Shown: positions 53,482 to 62,708, counted from the first letter of the stretch. The stretch: 64,000 nucleotides of DNA from Sellimonas catena (GCF_045063725.1 NZ_CP173695.1); one strand, 5' to 3'. Notes: a model not told the origin generated them from the letters alone. Numbers and translations: made by a program.

Positions 53482-54993
53482 CTAACACCTGCTCTTGTCT
53501 CTGAATTCTTCTGCTGCTTTTACAATCTTTTCTTCAAGTTCCTCTGTCAGTACCTTCTTTTCGGCAAGCTCGCGGCCGATTTCCGGATAGACATTGTCAA
53601 TATACTCAAGAAGCTCTTTCTGATAATTCTTCAAATCCTTCAGCGGAATTCCGATCAGCTTCTTATGCGTAGCCGCGCACAGTGTGATTACCTGATTCTG
53701 CATGGACAGCGGACTGCAAAGCGGCTGTTTTAAAAGTTCCATCAGACATGCCCCGTATTCAAGCTGTGCCTTTGTAGATTCATCCAGATCAGAAGAGAAC
53801 TGGGTGAATACCTGCATCTCTCTGTACTGTGCCAGATCAATACGGACACTTCCGGCAGCCTTCTTCATCGCCTTCGTCTGTGCCGCACCACCAACACGGG
53901 ATACAGAAAGACCGACATTGACAGCCGGACGCATACCGGAGAAGAACAGGTCGCTCTCCAGGAAAATCTGTCCATCCGTGATGGAAATGATATTGGTCGG
54001 AATATATGCCGATACATCTCCGGCCTGTGTCTCTACGATTGGAAGCGCTGTGATAGATCCGCCTCCAGCCTCATCGCTCAGACGGCTGGAACGTTCCAGA
54101 AGTCTGGAATGTAAATAGAAGACATCACCCGGATATGCCTCACGTCCAGGCGGTCTCTCCAGAAGGAGTGACAGTGCACGGTAAGCTACCGCGTGCTTGG
54201 ACAGATCATCGTATACGATCAGCACATCCTTTCCTTTATACATAAAATATTCTGCAAGAGCTGTGCCCGCATATGGCGCAATATACTGGAGCGGCGCACA
54301 GTCACTGGCTGTCGCTGCAACCACCATTGTATAGTCCATGGCTCCATATTTCTCAAAAGTGGAAACCAGCTTTGCGATCGTAGACGCTTTCTGTCCGATC
54401 GCGACATAGATACAGATCACATCTTTTCCCTTCTGGTTCAGAATCGTGTCTGTCGCAATCGATGTTTTTCCGGTCTGACGGTCTCCGATGATCAGCTCAC
54501 GCTGTCCCCGGCCGATCGGGAACATGGAATCGATTGAAAGAATTCCTGTCTCAAGCGGTACGGTAACCGATTTCCTGTCAACAATTGACGGTGCCGGATA
54601 TTCGATCGGTCTGTATTCACCGGCCTCAATGTCCCCTTTGCCGTCGATCGGCGCGCCCAGCGCGTTGACAACACGTCCGATATAGCCTTCTCCGGCCGGA
54701 ACACCTGCATTTTTCCCGGTACGGAATACTTTCGTTCCTTCACCGATCTCACGGTCATCTCCGAAAAGAATACAGCCGATGCTGTTCTGGCGGATATCCT
54801 GTACCATCCCTTTCAGTCCGTTTTCAAATGTAACGATCTCACCGTAAGCCGCATGGTCAATCCCGTAAATCGTGGCAATCCCGTCTCCGACACTGACTAC
54901 CTGTCCGACTTCCTTATCTTTGCTGATTTCATCATAATTCTGAATTTCTTCTTTCAATATGGAGATTATTTCGTCTGAATTGATTGTGCTCAA
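53482..54993 (-). CDS. atpA: F-type ATP synthase subunit alpha
   Basis: 503 aa. Non-catalytic nucleotide-binding subunit: P-loop GDRQTGKTSIA, IYVAIGQKASTIA and PGREAYPGDVFYLHSRLLERSS. Start codon is TTG (54993) after GGAGGTGA, unusual among its neighbours. Only 2 bp before atpG. Confidence 0.97.
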   Translation of the reverse strand: MSTINSDEIISILKEEIQNYDEISKDKEVGQVVSVGDGIATIYGIDHAAYGEIVTFENGLKGMVQDIRQNSIGCILFGDDREIGEGTKVFRTGKNAGVPAGEGYIGRVVNALGAPIDGKGDIEAGEYRPIEYPAPSIVDRKSVTVPLETGILSIDSMFPIGRGQRELIIGDRQTGKTSIATDTILNQKGKDVICIYVAIGQKASTIAKLVSTFEKYGAMDYTMVVAATASDCAPLQYIAPYAGTALAEYFMYKGKDVLIVYDDLSKHAVAYRALSLLLERPPGREAYPGDVFYLHSRLLERSSRLSDEAGGGSITALPIVETQAGDVSAYIPTNIISITDGQIFLESDLFFSGMRPAVNVGLSVSRVGGAAQTKAMKKAAGSVRIDLAQYREMQVFTQFSSDLDESTKAQLEYGACLMELLKQPLCSPLSMQNQVITLCAATHKKLIGIPLKDLKNYQKELLEYIDNVYPEIGRELAEKKVLTEELEEKIVKAAEEFRDKSRC

Positions 54994-55010
54994 TTACTTC
55001 ACCTCCGCTT

Positions 55011-55511
55011 TTAATGTTGTAAAGCACGGGAAAGCGCCCGGAATCTTCCTCTGAAACTCCAGTCGAACTCCCGTCCGCCTGCCTGAAGGATGAATCCTCC
55101 GATCAGGCTTTTCTCTTCTTTTAAAGAAAGCGCAACTTCCTTTACATGAAATTTCCGGCGCAGGAATGTTTTCATCTTTTCCTGCTGCTCCACTGTCGGA
55201 GCCGTCACATAAAACAAGACGGCCTCAAGGCCCTCGTTTGCTTTTCTTTCAATTTCCCGGTACGCCTCGAACATTTCCAGAAGCAGTCCCGATTTCTGAT
55301 TTCTGCATACGACCTTGATAAAATTTCTGATCCCTTCCGGGAAAATACGGTCAATGATTTTCTCTTTTACATGAAAAGCAATCGTCGGATTTGTAAGGCT
55401 TTCTCCCACCTCAGGGACTTCCTTTAAAATCGTCTCTGCCGTTTTTACAGATTCTGCATCCACATGAAGTTCGTATAATGCCTGTGCATAATTTTTAGCT
55501 GTCTGTGTCAT
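55011..55511 (-). CDS. atpH: F-type ATP synthase subunit delta
   Basis: About 166 aa. Peripheral-stalk subunit: N-terminal TAKNYAQALYELHVDAESVK and C-terminal EVALSLKEEKSLIGGFILQAG. ATG 55511 has AGGTGAT before it. Overlaps atpF by 17 bp. Confidence 0.93.
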   Translation of the reverse strand: MTQTAKNYAQALYELHVDAESVKTAETILKEVPEVGESLTNPTIAFHVKEKIIDRIFPEGIRNFIKVVCRNQKSGLLLEMFEAYREIERKANEGLEAVLFYVTAPTVEQQEKMKTFLRRKFHVKEVALSLKEEKSLIGGFILQAGGREFDWSFRGRFRALSRALQH

Positions 55512-55995
55512 CAGAATCACCTGCTTCTTCTAAAAACTGGTCATAAAGTGCCAAATCTCTTTCACTGCTGTTTTTCTCGCCCATAATTTTAGAAGCGGCT
55601 GTCAAAGCAATATCGGCTATCTGGGACTTCATCTCCCGCATAGCCTGCTCTCTTTCCACTTCCATTGTCTTTCTCGCCTTATCCACAATCTGGCCCGCTT
55701 CTTCATTTGCATTCTTCACGATTGCGTCAGCCTGAAGCGCCGCCTCTGTTTTGGCCCTTTCTACGATCTGCCCGGATTCCTCTTTCGCTGAAGCAAGCGC
55801 TTCTTCATACTGCGCTTTCAGCTTTCCGGCAGACTCCTTCTGATCCTGCGCATCCTTTAACTGTCCGCGGATCAGCTCGTCTCTTTGATCCATGATCTTC
55901 TGAATCGGCTTAAATAAGAAATGCTGCAGCAGGAAATACAGAACAAGCAGATTTATGATTGTACCGATGATTGTAACCGGACTTAATGTCAGCAT
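55495..55995 (-). CDS. atpF: F-type ATP synthase subunit b
   Basis: 166 aa. One N-terminal membrane helix (IIGTIINLLVLYFLLQHFLF) then a long charged helix (QRDELIRGQLKDAQDQKESA). Peripheral stalk dimer. AGGTAGAGG site before ATG 55995. Confidence 0.95.
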   Translation of the reverse strand: MLTLSPVTIIGTIINLLVLYFLLQHFLFKPIQKIMDQRDELIRGQLKDAQDQKESAGKLKAQYEEALASAKEESGQIVERAKTEAALQADAIVKNANEEAGQIVDKARKTMEVEREQAMREMKSQIADIALTAASKIMGEKNSSERDLALYDQFLEEAGDSDDTDS

Positions 55996-56016
55996 CTGCC
56001 TCTACCTGCCTTTCTC

Positions 56017-56241
56017 TTATCCTAATAAGATGATGATTAACAGACCGATTACGAAACCGTAGATCGCTGTTGCCTCGGCAAGCGCACATCCTAAAAGAAG
56101 TGTACTTCTGATTTTGCTCTCTGCCTCCGGCTGTCTTGCGATAGACTCAGCTGCCTTTCCTGTTGCAAGGCCGATACCGATACCTGCACCAATACCTGTA
56201 AACACTGCTACTGCTGCTCCAATTGCAATTAAAGATGACAT
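56017..56241 (-). CDS. atpE: F-type ATP synthase subunit c
   Basis: 74 aa, two-helix proteolipid. Loop ESIARQPEAESKI; ion-binding Glu at residue 56 (CALAEATAI). Compared with Na+-type c-rings, the Gln of helix 1 is Ile23 and the Ser after Glu is Ala57, while Thr58 and Tyr61 are kept. That leans to H+ coupling, but is not decisive. AAGGAGG before ATG. Confidence 0.96.
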   Translation of the reverse strand: MSSLIAIGAAVAVFTGIGAGIGIGLATGKAAESIARQPEAESKIRSTLLLGCALAEATAIYGFVIGLLIIILLG

Positions 56242-56285
56242 CGTTTTGTTTCCTCCTTGTTCTCTCTTCTCAGTTCCCTGTCTGC

Positions 56286-56948
56286 CTATTCAACTGCTTC
56301 GCTGATAAACAGGGATGTTAAAAATACAAATACATATGCCTGAATGAATCCGTCAAAAAAATCAAAATACAGATTAAATGGTACCGGAAGCAAAATCGGA
56401 CAGATAATCTCGACCAGCTTCATGACCACATAAGATCCTAATACATTTCCGAAAAGCCGCATACAAAGCGAAAGCGGCCGGATACCAATCTCCAGTATAT
56501 TGATTGGAAGCATAATGGGAATCGGCTCAGCAAAACTTTTCAGCCACCCCTTTGTCCCTTTCTGGTGAATCCCGGAATATTCGATCAGGATGATACTCAT
56601 AAGCGCCAGCGCAATCGTCACGCCCATATCCTTTGTCGGCGGGACGAACCCGAATACCCCCATGATATTGGCAAGTCCGATATAAAGGACAATCGTAATC
56701 ATGTAAGGAATATAGCGTGCTCCGTGCTCTCCCAGCAGATTATAAAAGAAATTGCGGAAAAATAAATATCCGGCCTCAAGAGCAAGCTGCTTTTTCCCCG
56801 GATTTTCCACTTTTAAGTTCCGCACCAAAATAATAGAAAGTAATACAAGAACCGCCATAACAATCCATGTCACAACGACGGATTCATAGATCGGAAGCCC
56901 ATCTCCGACCGGTATCGTGAACATAATTTTACAGTTCAGTTCTTCCAT
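56286..56948 (-). CDS. atpB: F-type ATP synthase subunit a
   Basis: 220 aa, five to six membrane helices. The conserved Arg region is in GIRPLSLCMRLFGNVLGSYVV and the C-terminal AYVFVFLTSLFISEAVE is typical. First gene of the atp operon; no atpI or atpZ in front. Start ATG 56948 has a weak ribosome site. Confidence 0.94.
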   Translation of the reverse strand: MEELNCKIMFTIPVGDGLPIYESVVVTWIVMAVLVLLSIILVRNLKVENPGKKQLALEAGYLFFRNFFYNLLGEHGARYIPYMITIVLYIGLANIMGVFGFVPPTKDMGVTIALALMSIILIEYSGIHQKGTKGWLKSFAEPIPIMLPINILEIGIRPLSLCMRLFGNVLGSYVVMKLVEIICPILLPVPFNLYFDFFDGFIQAYVFVFLTSLFISEAVE

Positions 56949-57006
56949 TAATTTCTCTGATAAACTACCCGTTTTGCTCCCTCCTTTTCTTTTTCATATC
57001 GTGCTT

Positions 57007-57035
57007 ACTTTACTCCTCCATATTTGAAAAGTCAA
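57007..57035 (-). promoter_or_regulatory. Promoter of the atp operon
   Basis: Minus-strand TTGACT, 17-nt spacer, TAAAGT; about 55 nt before atpB. The -35 context (ATATTGACTTTTCAA) is the same as at the dlt promoter. Confidence 0.7.
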
Positions 57036-57100
57036 TATCCGATCCAACAATAATCCATAATAAAAAGTTAGTTTTTTGTATATTTTTACTATGGTTTTTG

Positions 57101-57330
57101 TTAATTTTTACTGCTATTTAGCAGATATCTTTTCTCATATATCTCCAATATGCCGCAAAAAGTCCGATCAAAGCGTAGATCATGCCAGAAAACCGGTTCC
57201 GGTTCCAATTCCCCAGCCGGAATGACGTTGGCACCATCTGCATAAGCATAAGGAGTGATATATTTTACAAATCGCCGGAGTCCCTGACATGAATATTCCA
57301 ATGGTACAGCTGTTACGAAAAATCCAATAA
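57101..57330 (-). pseudogene. Remnant of a VanZ-like membrane protein (frameshifted)
   Basis: Two frames together give the C-terminal part of a VanZ-like protein: FLIGFFVTAVPLEYSCQGLRR then ITPYAYADGANVI in one frame, and SGMIYALIGLFAAYWRY in another. VanZ keeps E..Q....R...D...N..G. The N-terminus is missing and the frame breaks around 57205, so this is decayed. It lies between pgi and the atp promoter. Confidence 0.4.
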
Positions 57331-57335
57331 GAAAA

Positions 57336-57373
57336 GCCAGAACGGAAGGCTTTTACTCCATCTCCGTTCTGGC
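57336..57373 (-). terminator. Intrinsic terminator after pgi
   Basis: GCCAGAACGGA / TCCGTTCTGGC perfect 11-bp stem, 16-nt loop, then TTTTCTTATT on the minus strand. Confidence 0.8.
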
Positions 57374-57385
57374 TGTCTTTAATTC

Positions 57386-58732
57386 TTATAATCTCTTCAT
57401 CAGTTCTTCGCGTTCTTTTTCGTATCCCGGTTTTCCGAGAAGGGCAAACATATTTTTCTTGTATGCCTCTACGCCCGGCTGATTAAATGGATTTACGCCA
57501 AGAATATATCCGCTGACGCCGCAGGCAAATTCAAAGAAGTAGAACAGTTCTCCAAGGTAGAATTCATTCTGCTCCGGAATATTTACCATCAGGTTCGGTA
57601 CATTACCGTCTGTGTGAGCAAGTACTGTTCCGTTCATTGCGCTCTTGTTTACAAAGTCAACGGTCTTTCCTGCAAGGTAGTTCAGGCCGTCAAGATCAAC
57701 CGGTTCTTCTCCGATGATCACTTCTTCTCTGGATTTCTCTACATTCAGTACAGTCTCGTACATGATGCGGCTTCCGTCCTGGATGAACTGTCCCATGGAG
57801 TGAAGATCTGTTGTCAGATCCACAGACGCCGGGAAGATACCTTTCTGGTCTTTTCCTTCGCTTTCTCCATAGAGCTGTTTCCACCACTCGGATATATAGT
57901 GGAGACTTGGCTCATAGTTTGCAAGTACTTCCACTGCTTTTCCTTTTGCGTGAAGAATATTTCTAACTGCTGCATACTGAAGTGCATCGTTTTCCTCAAA
58001 TGGAAGCTCCAGTGCTGCCTTTCTTCCGGATGCTGCTCCTTCCATAAGCTTTGTAATGTCAGCTCCGCTTGCTGCGATCGGCAGAAGTCCTACCGCTGTC
58101 AGAACAGAGAAACGTCCTCCCACATCATCCGGAACTACAAAGGACTCATATCCTTCTTCTGTAGCAAGATTTTTCAGTGCTCCTCTTGCCTTGTCTGTCG
58201 TAGCGTAGATACGCTTTGCTGCTTCCTCTTTTCCGTATTTCTTTTCCAGCATCTCTTTGAAAATGCGGAACGCGATCGCCGGCTCAGTAGTCGTACCGGA
58301 TTTAGAAATAATATTTACAGAAAAATCTCTGTCTCCGATCACTTCAATCAGATCATGAAGATAGGTGCTGCTGATGCTGTTTCCTACAAAGTAGATCTCA
58401 GGCGTCTTACGTGCCTCTTTGGAAATATTATTATAGAAACTATGTCTTAAAAATTCGATCGCAGCTCTTGCTCCCAGATAGGAACCGCCGATTCCGATTA
58501 CAAGAAGCACATCGGAATCTCCTTTGATCTTCTCAGCCGCTTTCAAAATTCTGTCAAACTCTTCTTTATCATAATCTACCGGAAGGTCGATCCATCCAAG
58601 GAAGTCATTTCCTGCTCCTGTGCGCGCAAGCAGCTTGTCCTTCGCCGCCAGTGCAATGTCTTTCATAGACTCCATTTCATGTTCCTTGATAAACAGATCT
58701 GCTTTTGAATAGTCAAATGTTACCTTTGCCAT
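57386..58732 (-). CDS. pgi: Glucose-6-phosphate isomerase
   Basis: About 448 aa. Glycolysis, F6P/G6P. Two SIS-like subdomains; GIGGSYLGARAAIEF, SKSGTTTEPAIAFR, and the catalytic block LYGESEGKDQKGIFPASVDLTTDLHSMGQF. ATG 58732 is preferred (AAAGGATGGG upstream) over 58756. Followed by its own terminator. Confidence 0.97.
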   Translation of the reverse strand: MAKVTFDYSKADLFIKEHEMESMKDIALAAKDKLLARTGAGNDFLGWIDLPVDYDKEEFDRILKAAEKIKGDSDVLLVIGIGGSYLGARAAIEFLRHSFYNNISKEARKTPEIYFVGNSISSTYLHDLIEVIGDRDFSVNIISKSGTTTEPAIAFRIFKEMLEKKYGKEEAAKRIYATTDKARGALKNLATEEGYESFVVPDDVGGRFSVLTAVGLLPIAASGADITKLMEGAASGRKAALELPFEENDALQYAAVRNILHAKGKAVEVLANYEPSLHYISEWWKQLYGESEGKDQKGIFPASVDLTTDLHSMGQFIQDGSRIMYETVLNVEKSREEVIIGEEPVDLDGLNYLAGKTVDFVNKSAMNGTVLAHTDGNVPNLMVNIPEQNEFYLGELFYFFEFACGVSGYILGVNPFNQPGVEAYKKNMFALLGKPGYEKEREELMKRL

Positions 58733-58808
58733 CACTTTACCCATCCTTTCTATCATTATATATAGGTATAAATTACTAGGTATATTTTAGCAAAAGGCAT
58801 TCTATTAA

Positions 58809-59648
58809 TCAAGTTAAAAACTCGGCAAGGATCTGGCGTATCATTTCCTCATCCTGCCGCCGCTTTTCTTTCCGTTCCTCCTCCTCTTTCGCTTTCTCCT
58901 GCTCTTCCTTCATCAAAGTAACAAGCTCCGCCTCTATTTCCTCGCCTTTGCCTTCCTCCCCGACTTCCGTTTCCTCCGGAGCAAATTCCATCAGATTTTC
59001 CTCTAATGGCACTTTCTCTTCCTCTTCTTTTGCAGAAAACACAACAGCATTTTCTTCTGACTTTTCTTCTTCCATCACGCTTTCTTCCTCTTCCGTCCGG
59101 AAATTTTCCTCTGTTTCCTCCATCCGGGTTATCTTTTCATATTTACGTGCATATGTATTTTCCAGGAACTCTATCATATAGTTTTTTGCCGCTTCCAGCT
59201 GGTAGCTTTCATCTGTGACCATCCTGAGCGCAAACAAAAGCAGCGCTCCCGCAATACCGGCTGCCGCATACTGCCCCACATTTTCCAAAGGTGCATCCTG
59301 GGTGTATGCTGCCGCTGCCCCTGCCGCTCCAAATACCAGGCAGCCCCATGCCGCCGCTTTTTCCATCTGCCGCCAGCTGTGCAGTTTTATCCACAGTACT
59401 TTGTATTCATACATATATTTATCCACAAACGCCCGGATATTCTGCACCTTATCACTCACCATGCATGCATGTTCAAATTTGGCCCGGACAAGCTTCATCA
59501 GCGGGTGCAGGCTTTTTCCCATCCTTCCCGCCTCCCGCACCAGTCGCCTGAGTGTCAGACTTACAATGATCTTGCTGAAGATTCCCAGTATACACATCAC
59601 TCCGACTGCGTAAAATAACACCCCATGTTTCCATACTGCTTCCAACAT
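58809..59648 (-). CDS. Membrane protein with acidic coiled-coil C-terminus
   Basis: About 279 aa. Three hydrophobic helices (residues ~8-30, ~100-118, ~130-148) then a Glu-rich, charged tail (EEEESVMEEEKSEENAVV...KEEEERKEKRR). No known family. ATG 59648 follows GGAGGAGG. Its tail resembles the acidic low-complexity tracts in the P-loop protein at 29-32 kb only in composition. Confidence 0.65.
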   Translation of the reverse strand: MLEAVWKHGVLFYAVGVMCILGIFSKIIVSLTLRRLVREAGRMGKSLHPLMKLVRAKFEHACMVSDKVQNIRAFVDKYMYEYKVLWIKLHSWRQMEKAAAWGCLVFGAAGAAAAYTQDAPLENVGQYAAAGIAGALLLFALRMVTDESYQLEAAKNYMIEFLENTYARKYEKITRMEETEENFRTEEEESVMEEEKSEENAVVFSAKEEEEKVPLEENLMEFAPEETEVGEEGKGEEIEAELVTLMKEEQEKAKEEEERKEKRRQDEEMIRQILAEFLT

Positions 59649-59781
59649 AAAAAGAGCCTCCTCCATTTTTTTGTTTATCCCAAGTATAACTGAAAACTAC
59701 GGAAAAAGGCTCTGTAACCGTTCTACATATTTTTTATGCCGCCCTGCAAAACCGGGCGGTTTTTGACGTTTTTTCGCTCTA

Positions 59782-60480
59782 TTATTTCTTGATTTCCGGC
59801 ACCAGCGCCTCAATCAGCCTTACACTATGGCGGATTGCCGCCGCTTCAAAGGCCGGATAGTCTACCGATGCACTGTTGTCAGCTTTATCCGAAATTGCCC
59901 GAATGATGACGCACGAAATTTTGTTAAGGTAAGCCGTATGCGCGATCGCAGCCCCCTCCATCTCCGTGCATTTTGCGTCAAAAAGACTGATCAGCTGCTC
60001 TTTCTTCTCACTTGAAGAAACAAACTGGTCTCCGCTTACAATCCTTCCTGTCCATGTACGGATATCCGGATTCGCCTTTTCATTGACCTCTTTTGCCAGT
60101 TTCACCAGCTTTTCATCTGCCGGAAACGAGAAAGTATCCATCTGCGGGATCTGACCCACCGGATCTCCAAATGTGCTTGCATCCATGTCATGCTCTACTG
60201 CGTCTGTTGAAATCACAATATCTCCGATATCAATCGCTGCATCCAGAGATCCCGCGATTCCTGTATTGATAATCACATCCACTCCAAACCGGTCCACAAG
60301 AATCTGCGCACACACTGCGGCATTGACCTTGCCAATCCCGCTCCTTACTACGACAACTTCTTTCCCCGAAAGTTTTCCTCTGCAAAAAGAAAGAGACGCC
60401 GCCGAAACAACCTCTTCTATTTCCATGCTTTTCTTTAATTCTGCAACTTCATCTTCCATTGCTCCGATAATTCCAATCAT
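59782..60480 (-). CDS. mtnN: 5'-methylthioadenosine/S-adenosylhomocysteine nucleosidase
   Basis: 232 aa. Cleaves MTA and SAH. IGIIGAMEDEV start, VVVRSGIGKVNAA, NTGIAGSLD, and the catalytic Asp in IRAISDKADN; the Glu is in CTEMEGAAIAH. ATG 60480 follows AAAGGAGG; the longer frame to 60513 does not. Confidence 0.95.
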   Translation of the reverse strand: MIGIIGAMEDEVAELKKSMEIEEVVSAASLSFCRGKLSGKEVVVVRSGIGKVNAAVCAQILVDRFGVDVIINTGIAGSLDAAIDIGDIVISTDAVEHDMDASTFGDPVGQIPQMDTFSFPADEKLVKLAKEVNEKANPDIRTWTGRIVSGDQFVSSSEKKEQLISLFDAKCTEMEGAAIAHTAYLNKISCVIIRAISDKADNSASVDYPAFEAAAIRHSVRLIEALVPEIKK

Positions 60481-60596
60481 GCTTTCGACCTCCTTTTCCT
60501 CACAGTATAACAAATTTTTGTATGTATACCTAGCATATTTTTTCTTTCTTTGTTATAATTCTTTTTCGGAAGGGAAACAGAAACGGAGGAATCAAT

Positions 60597-60845
60597 ATGA
60601 AGTACAGGCCAACTGGCGTATGTTCAAAAGAAATTGAATTTGATCTTGACGATCAGCATCGTATTCACAACGTTGTTTTCACCGGCGGCTGCAACGGCAA
60701 TCTGCAGGGAATCGCAAGCCTTGTTGAAGGCATGGAAGCGAACGAAGCGATCCGCCGCCTCTCGGGCATTAAATGCGGCTTTAAAAGCACCTCCTGCCCG
60801 GATCAGCTTGCTCACGCACTTCAGGCCGGACTAGCTAATAAATAA
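60597..60845 (+). CDS. TSCPD-domain protein (TIGR03905-like)
   Basis: 82 aa. MKYRPTGVCSKEIEF, GGCNGNLQGIASL and TSCPDQLAHAL are the family marks. Some family members are fused to ribonucleotide reductase; this is the free-standing form, function unknown. ACGGAGG before ATG. Confidence 0.88.
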   Translation: MKYRPTGVCSKEIEFDLDDQHRIHNVVFTGGCNGNLQGIASLVEGMEANEAIRRLSGIKCGFKSTSCPDQLAHALQAGLANK

Positions 60846-60859
60846 TAAATAAGGGCAAA

Positions 60860-60907
60860 AAAAGATTCCGCTGTTCGGGATACACTCCCGTCATGCGGAA
60901 TCTTTTC
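60860..60907 (+). terminator. Terminator of the TSCPD gene
   Basis: AAAAGATTCCGC... / GCGGAATCTTTT with an inner CGGGA/TCCCG pair, followed by CTTTT. Confidence 0.8.
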
Positions 60908-60951
60908 TTTTGCCTACATAGAAACATTACTGTTCATTTTCGAAAAGATCT

Positions 60952-61180
60952 ATGATATAGGAAACGCATGGTTCCCTATATCATAAGCACTAACCGAAGA
61001 AAGCCGGTTAAGAAATGACACGGAAGAGCTATTGGGGCTACTGCTCCATTGGTGTTTCCTGCCCTTTCGGGCAGTAGTTTGGGTTTTCTCAATGTAAGGA
61101 CTAAAAGATAGTAAAGCCGTAGGGCTTCCTTTTTTCATTTTTTTGTATGGAGCAGTAACCTCAATAACTCTCCCGATGAC
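60952..61180 (+). ncRNA. Candidate structured RNA or inverted-repeat element
   Basis: Five hairpins follow one another on the plus strand: ATGATATAGG/CCTATATCAT (60952-60961, 60975-60984), TAACCG/CGGTTA, TGGGGC/GCTCCA (61033-61048), CTGCCC/GGGCAG (61059-61074), and AAGCC/GGCTT before TTTTTT (61114-61135). CTACTGC in the third hairpin can pair with GCAGTAG at 61071-61077 (pseudoknot-like). A larger inverted repeat, 61026-61049 against 61149-61172, matches 21 of 24 bases. No known family was recognised; raiA-type RNA is one idea to test. Confidence 0.45.
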
Positions 61181-61237
61181 CATTTAATCTTTTCTGCCTG
61201 TAAACAAATCATTCCATATTCAATTTTCTTCTTCCTG

Positions 61238-61678
61238 TTAGATGTAAAGACCGCCCGTTGCTGAGCTGCTCACATCTGAGTTTGCGTAATGTACGCTTCT
61301 GACACGGTAATAATAACCTTTCGGCACTGTCAACGTCTTGTAAGACGTGATTGCAATAGCATTATTTTTAGTAGATGTCCACGAAGTATAATGTTTCCAT
61401 GATCCATTTACCTTACGCTCTACAAACACATCAATACTAACTTCTGAGACAACTTTCTGTGCAGTAGTACTTCCTCCTGCTGTAATTTTTCCGTCACCAG
61501 GTTTAGTGATCTTAGAATAACCACTCTGAAGGTAGACTCCTCTTGGCTGTACCATAATGTACCCAATCTGCTCAGCGCTCTCCTCAGCTGCGCTTACCAT
61601 CTGGCCGGATACTCCGAATACAAGCAGTACCGCTGTCATCATTGCCGCTGCCTTTGACAACAACTTTTTTCTTTTCAT
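61238..61678 (-). CDS. Small secreted protein
   Basis: 146 aa, Sec signal peptide (MKRKKLLSKAAAMMTAVLLVFGVSG...VSAAE). The mature part is Thr/Ser/Tyr-rich and beta-like (KVVSEVSIDVFVERKVNGSW, GYYYRVRSVHYAN). Resembles small Lachnospiraceae DUF6147-like secreted proteins; not confident. Lies 55 bp downstream of an anti-sigma-like gene. Confidence 0.7.
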   Translation of the reverse strand: MKRKKLLSKAAAMMTAVLLVFGVSGQMVSAAEESAEQIGYIMVQPRGVYLQSGYSKITKPGDGKITAGGSTTAQKVVSEVSIDVFVERKVNGSWKHYTSWTSTKNNAIAITSYKTLTVPKGYYYRVRSVHYANSDVSSSATGGLYI

Positions 61679-61733
61679 ATTTTTGCTCCTCTACTATATA
61701 GACGCACGAACTTCCAAAATCTTTCGCTTTTTT

Positions 61734-62708
61734 TCAAAAAAAGTGGAGATTTTCCAAAATTTTTTCAAATTCGTCTTTTTCAATGATCCCGGTTAAGATA
61801 TAAGTAATGTCCTTATATTCAAATTCTGCCGAAAATTCCTGCTGATTTGATGCTTCTATCAGATATTCTGTTACATGAATTTCTGTATCTTCCACTGTTT
61901 TAATATATTCATCTATAATTGTGTCTTCAATATCATAGCCAAATGAAAAGTTTTGATAAACAGGAGCGATATTATAAGTAAATATATTTTCCCCATACTG
62001 ATAGTAAATTGTAGCCGCTAAAAATTCTGGCTCTAAAGTATAATCTACCATTTCCATATCGATTGGCCTATAAACTAATCTAACTGCATCAAACCCAAAT
62101 TCATTTTTAATTTTTTGAAACACTTTTTCTTCTGTGATTTCTTCCTGCTGAGTAACATCTGTATCATCGCTTTCAGAGTTAATATTTGTTGTTTTTCTCC
62201 CTCCCAGTATTCTGTCCACTGTCTCGATCACAACCCCCCCATCACCAAAACTCGTTATCCCTACCCCAAGCACTGCGATAAGTGCCACGGCCAGGGCAAC
62301 GATCGTCTTTTTCCTTCGTTTTCTCACGCGTACTTTTGGGGTCTGGCTTCCCTGTGCCGTTTGTATTTCGGAGTGACTTTCAGGCTGCCTTTCTTCTGCG
62401 CCTACCGCCAGTTCCAGTGACTCCGGGGCGAGTTCTTCGGAGAATTCTTCCCGCGCCTTCTCTTCCCGGCGGAGCTGCAGTTCTTTTCCGAGGCGCAGGG
62501 CCTCCTTATCTGCTTCTGACAAATTTTCATATGCTTTTCTCTGCCGCCGGATTTCTTCTGCCTGTTTCCATATTTTATTTTTTAGTTCCGGATCCGGCCC
62601 TGATTCTGTCAGAGGTGGATCCTGCTCTACTTCTTCTTTTATCCGTGCTGACTCTTTCTCCAGCTCTTCCTGCAGGAACTCTTTCATGAGTTCATCTTCT
62701 TTTTTCAT
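61734..62708 (-). CDS. Anti-sigma-factor-like membrane protein (DUF4367-type C-terminus)
   Basis: 324 aa. A charged cytoplasmic N-terminal half (~1-130), one membrane helix (KTIVALAVALIAVLGVGITSFG, ~135-156) and an extracellular C-terminal domain (LVYRPIDMEMVDYTL... YNIAPVYQNFSFG) that resembles DUF4367 proteins of anti-sigma type. No sigma-factor gene is next to it here. It precedes the small secreted protein on the same strand. Confidence 0.65.
   Translation of the reverse strand: MKKEDELMKEFLQEELEKESARIKEEVEQDPPLTESGPDPELKNKIWKQAEEIRRQRKAYENLSEADKEALRLGKELQLRREEKAREEFSEELAPESLELAVGAEERQPESHSEIQTAQGSQTPKVRVRKRRKKTIVALAVALIAVLGVGITSFGDGGVVIETVDRILGGRKTTNINSESDDTDVTQQEEITEEKVFQKIKNEFGFDAVRLVYRPIDMEMVDYTLEPEFLAATIYYQYGENIFTYNIAPVYQNFSFGYDIEDTIIDEYIKTVEDTEIHVTEYLIEASNQQEFSAEFEYKDITYILTGIIEKDEFEKILENLHFF

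Noticed and set aside
59738..59765. Stem CCGCCC / GGGCGG with TTTTT
   Set aside because: The T-run is on the plus strand, where no gene ends, and none on the minus strand, where mtnN ends.
60950..61183. 77-aa minus-strand frame
   Set aside because: It crosses the hairpin-rich element, and its sequence looks like chance translation of inverted repeats.
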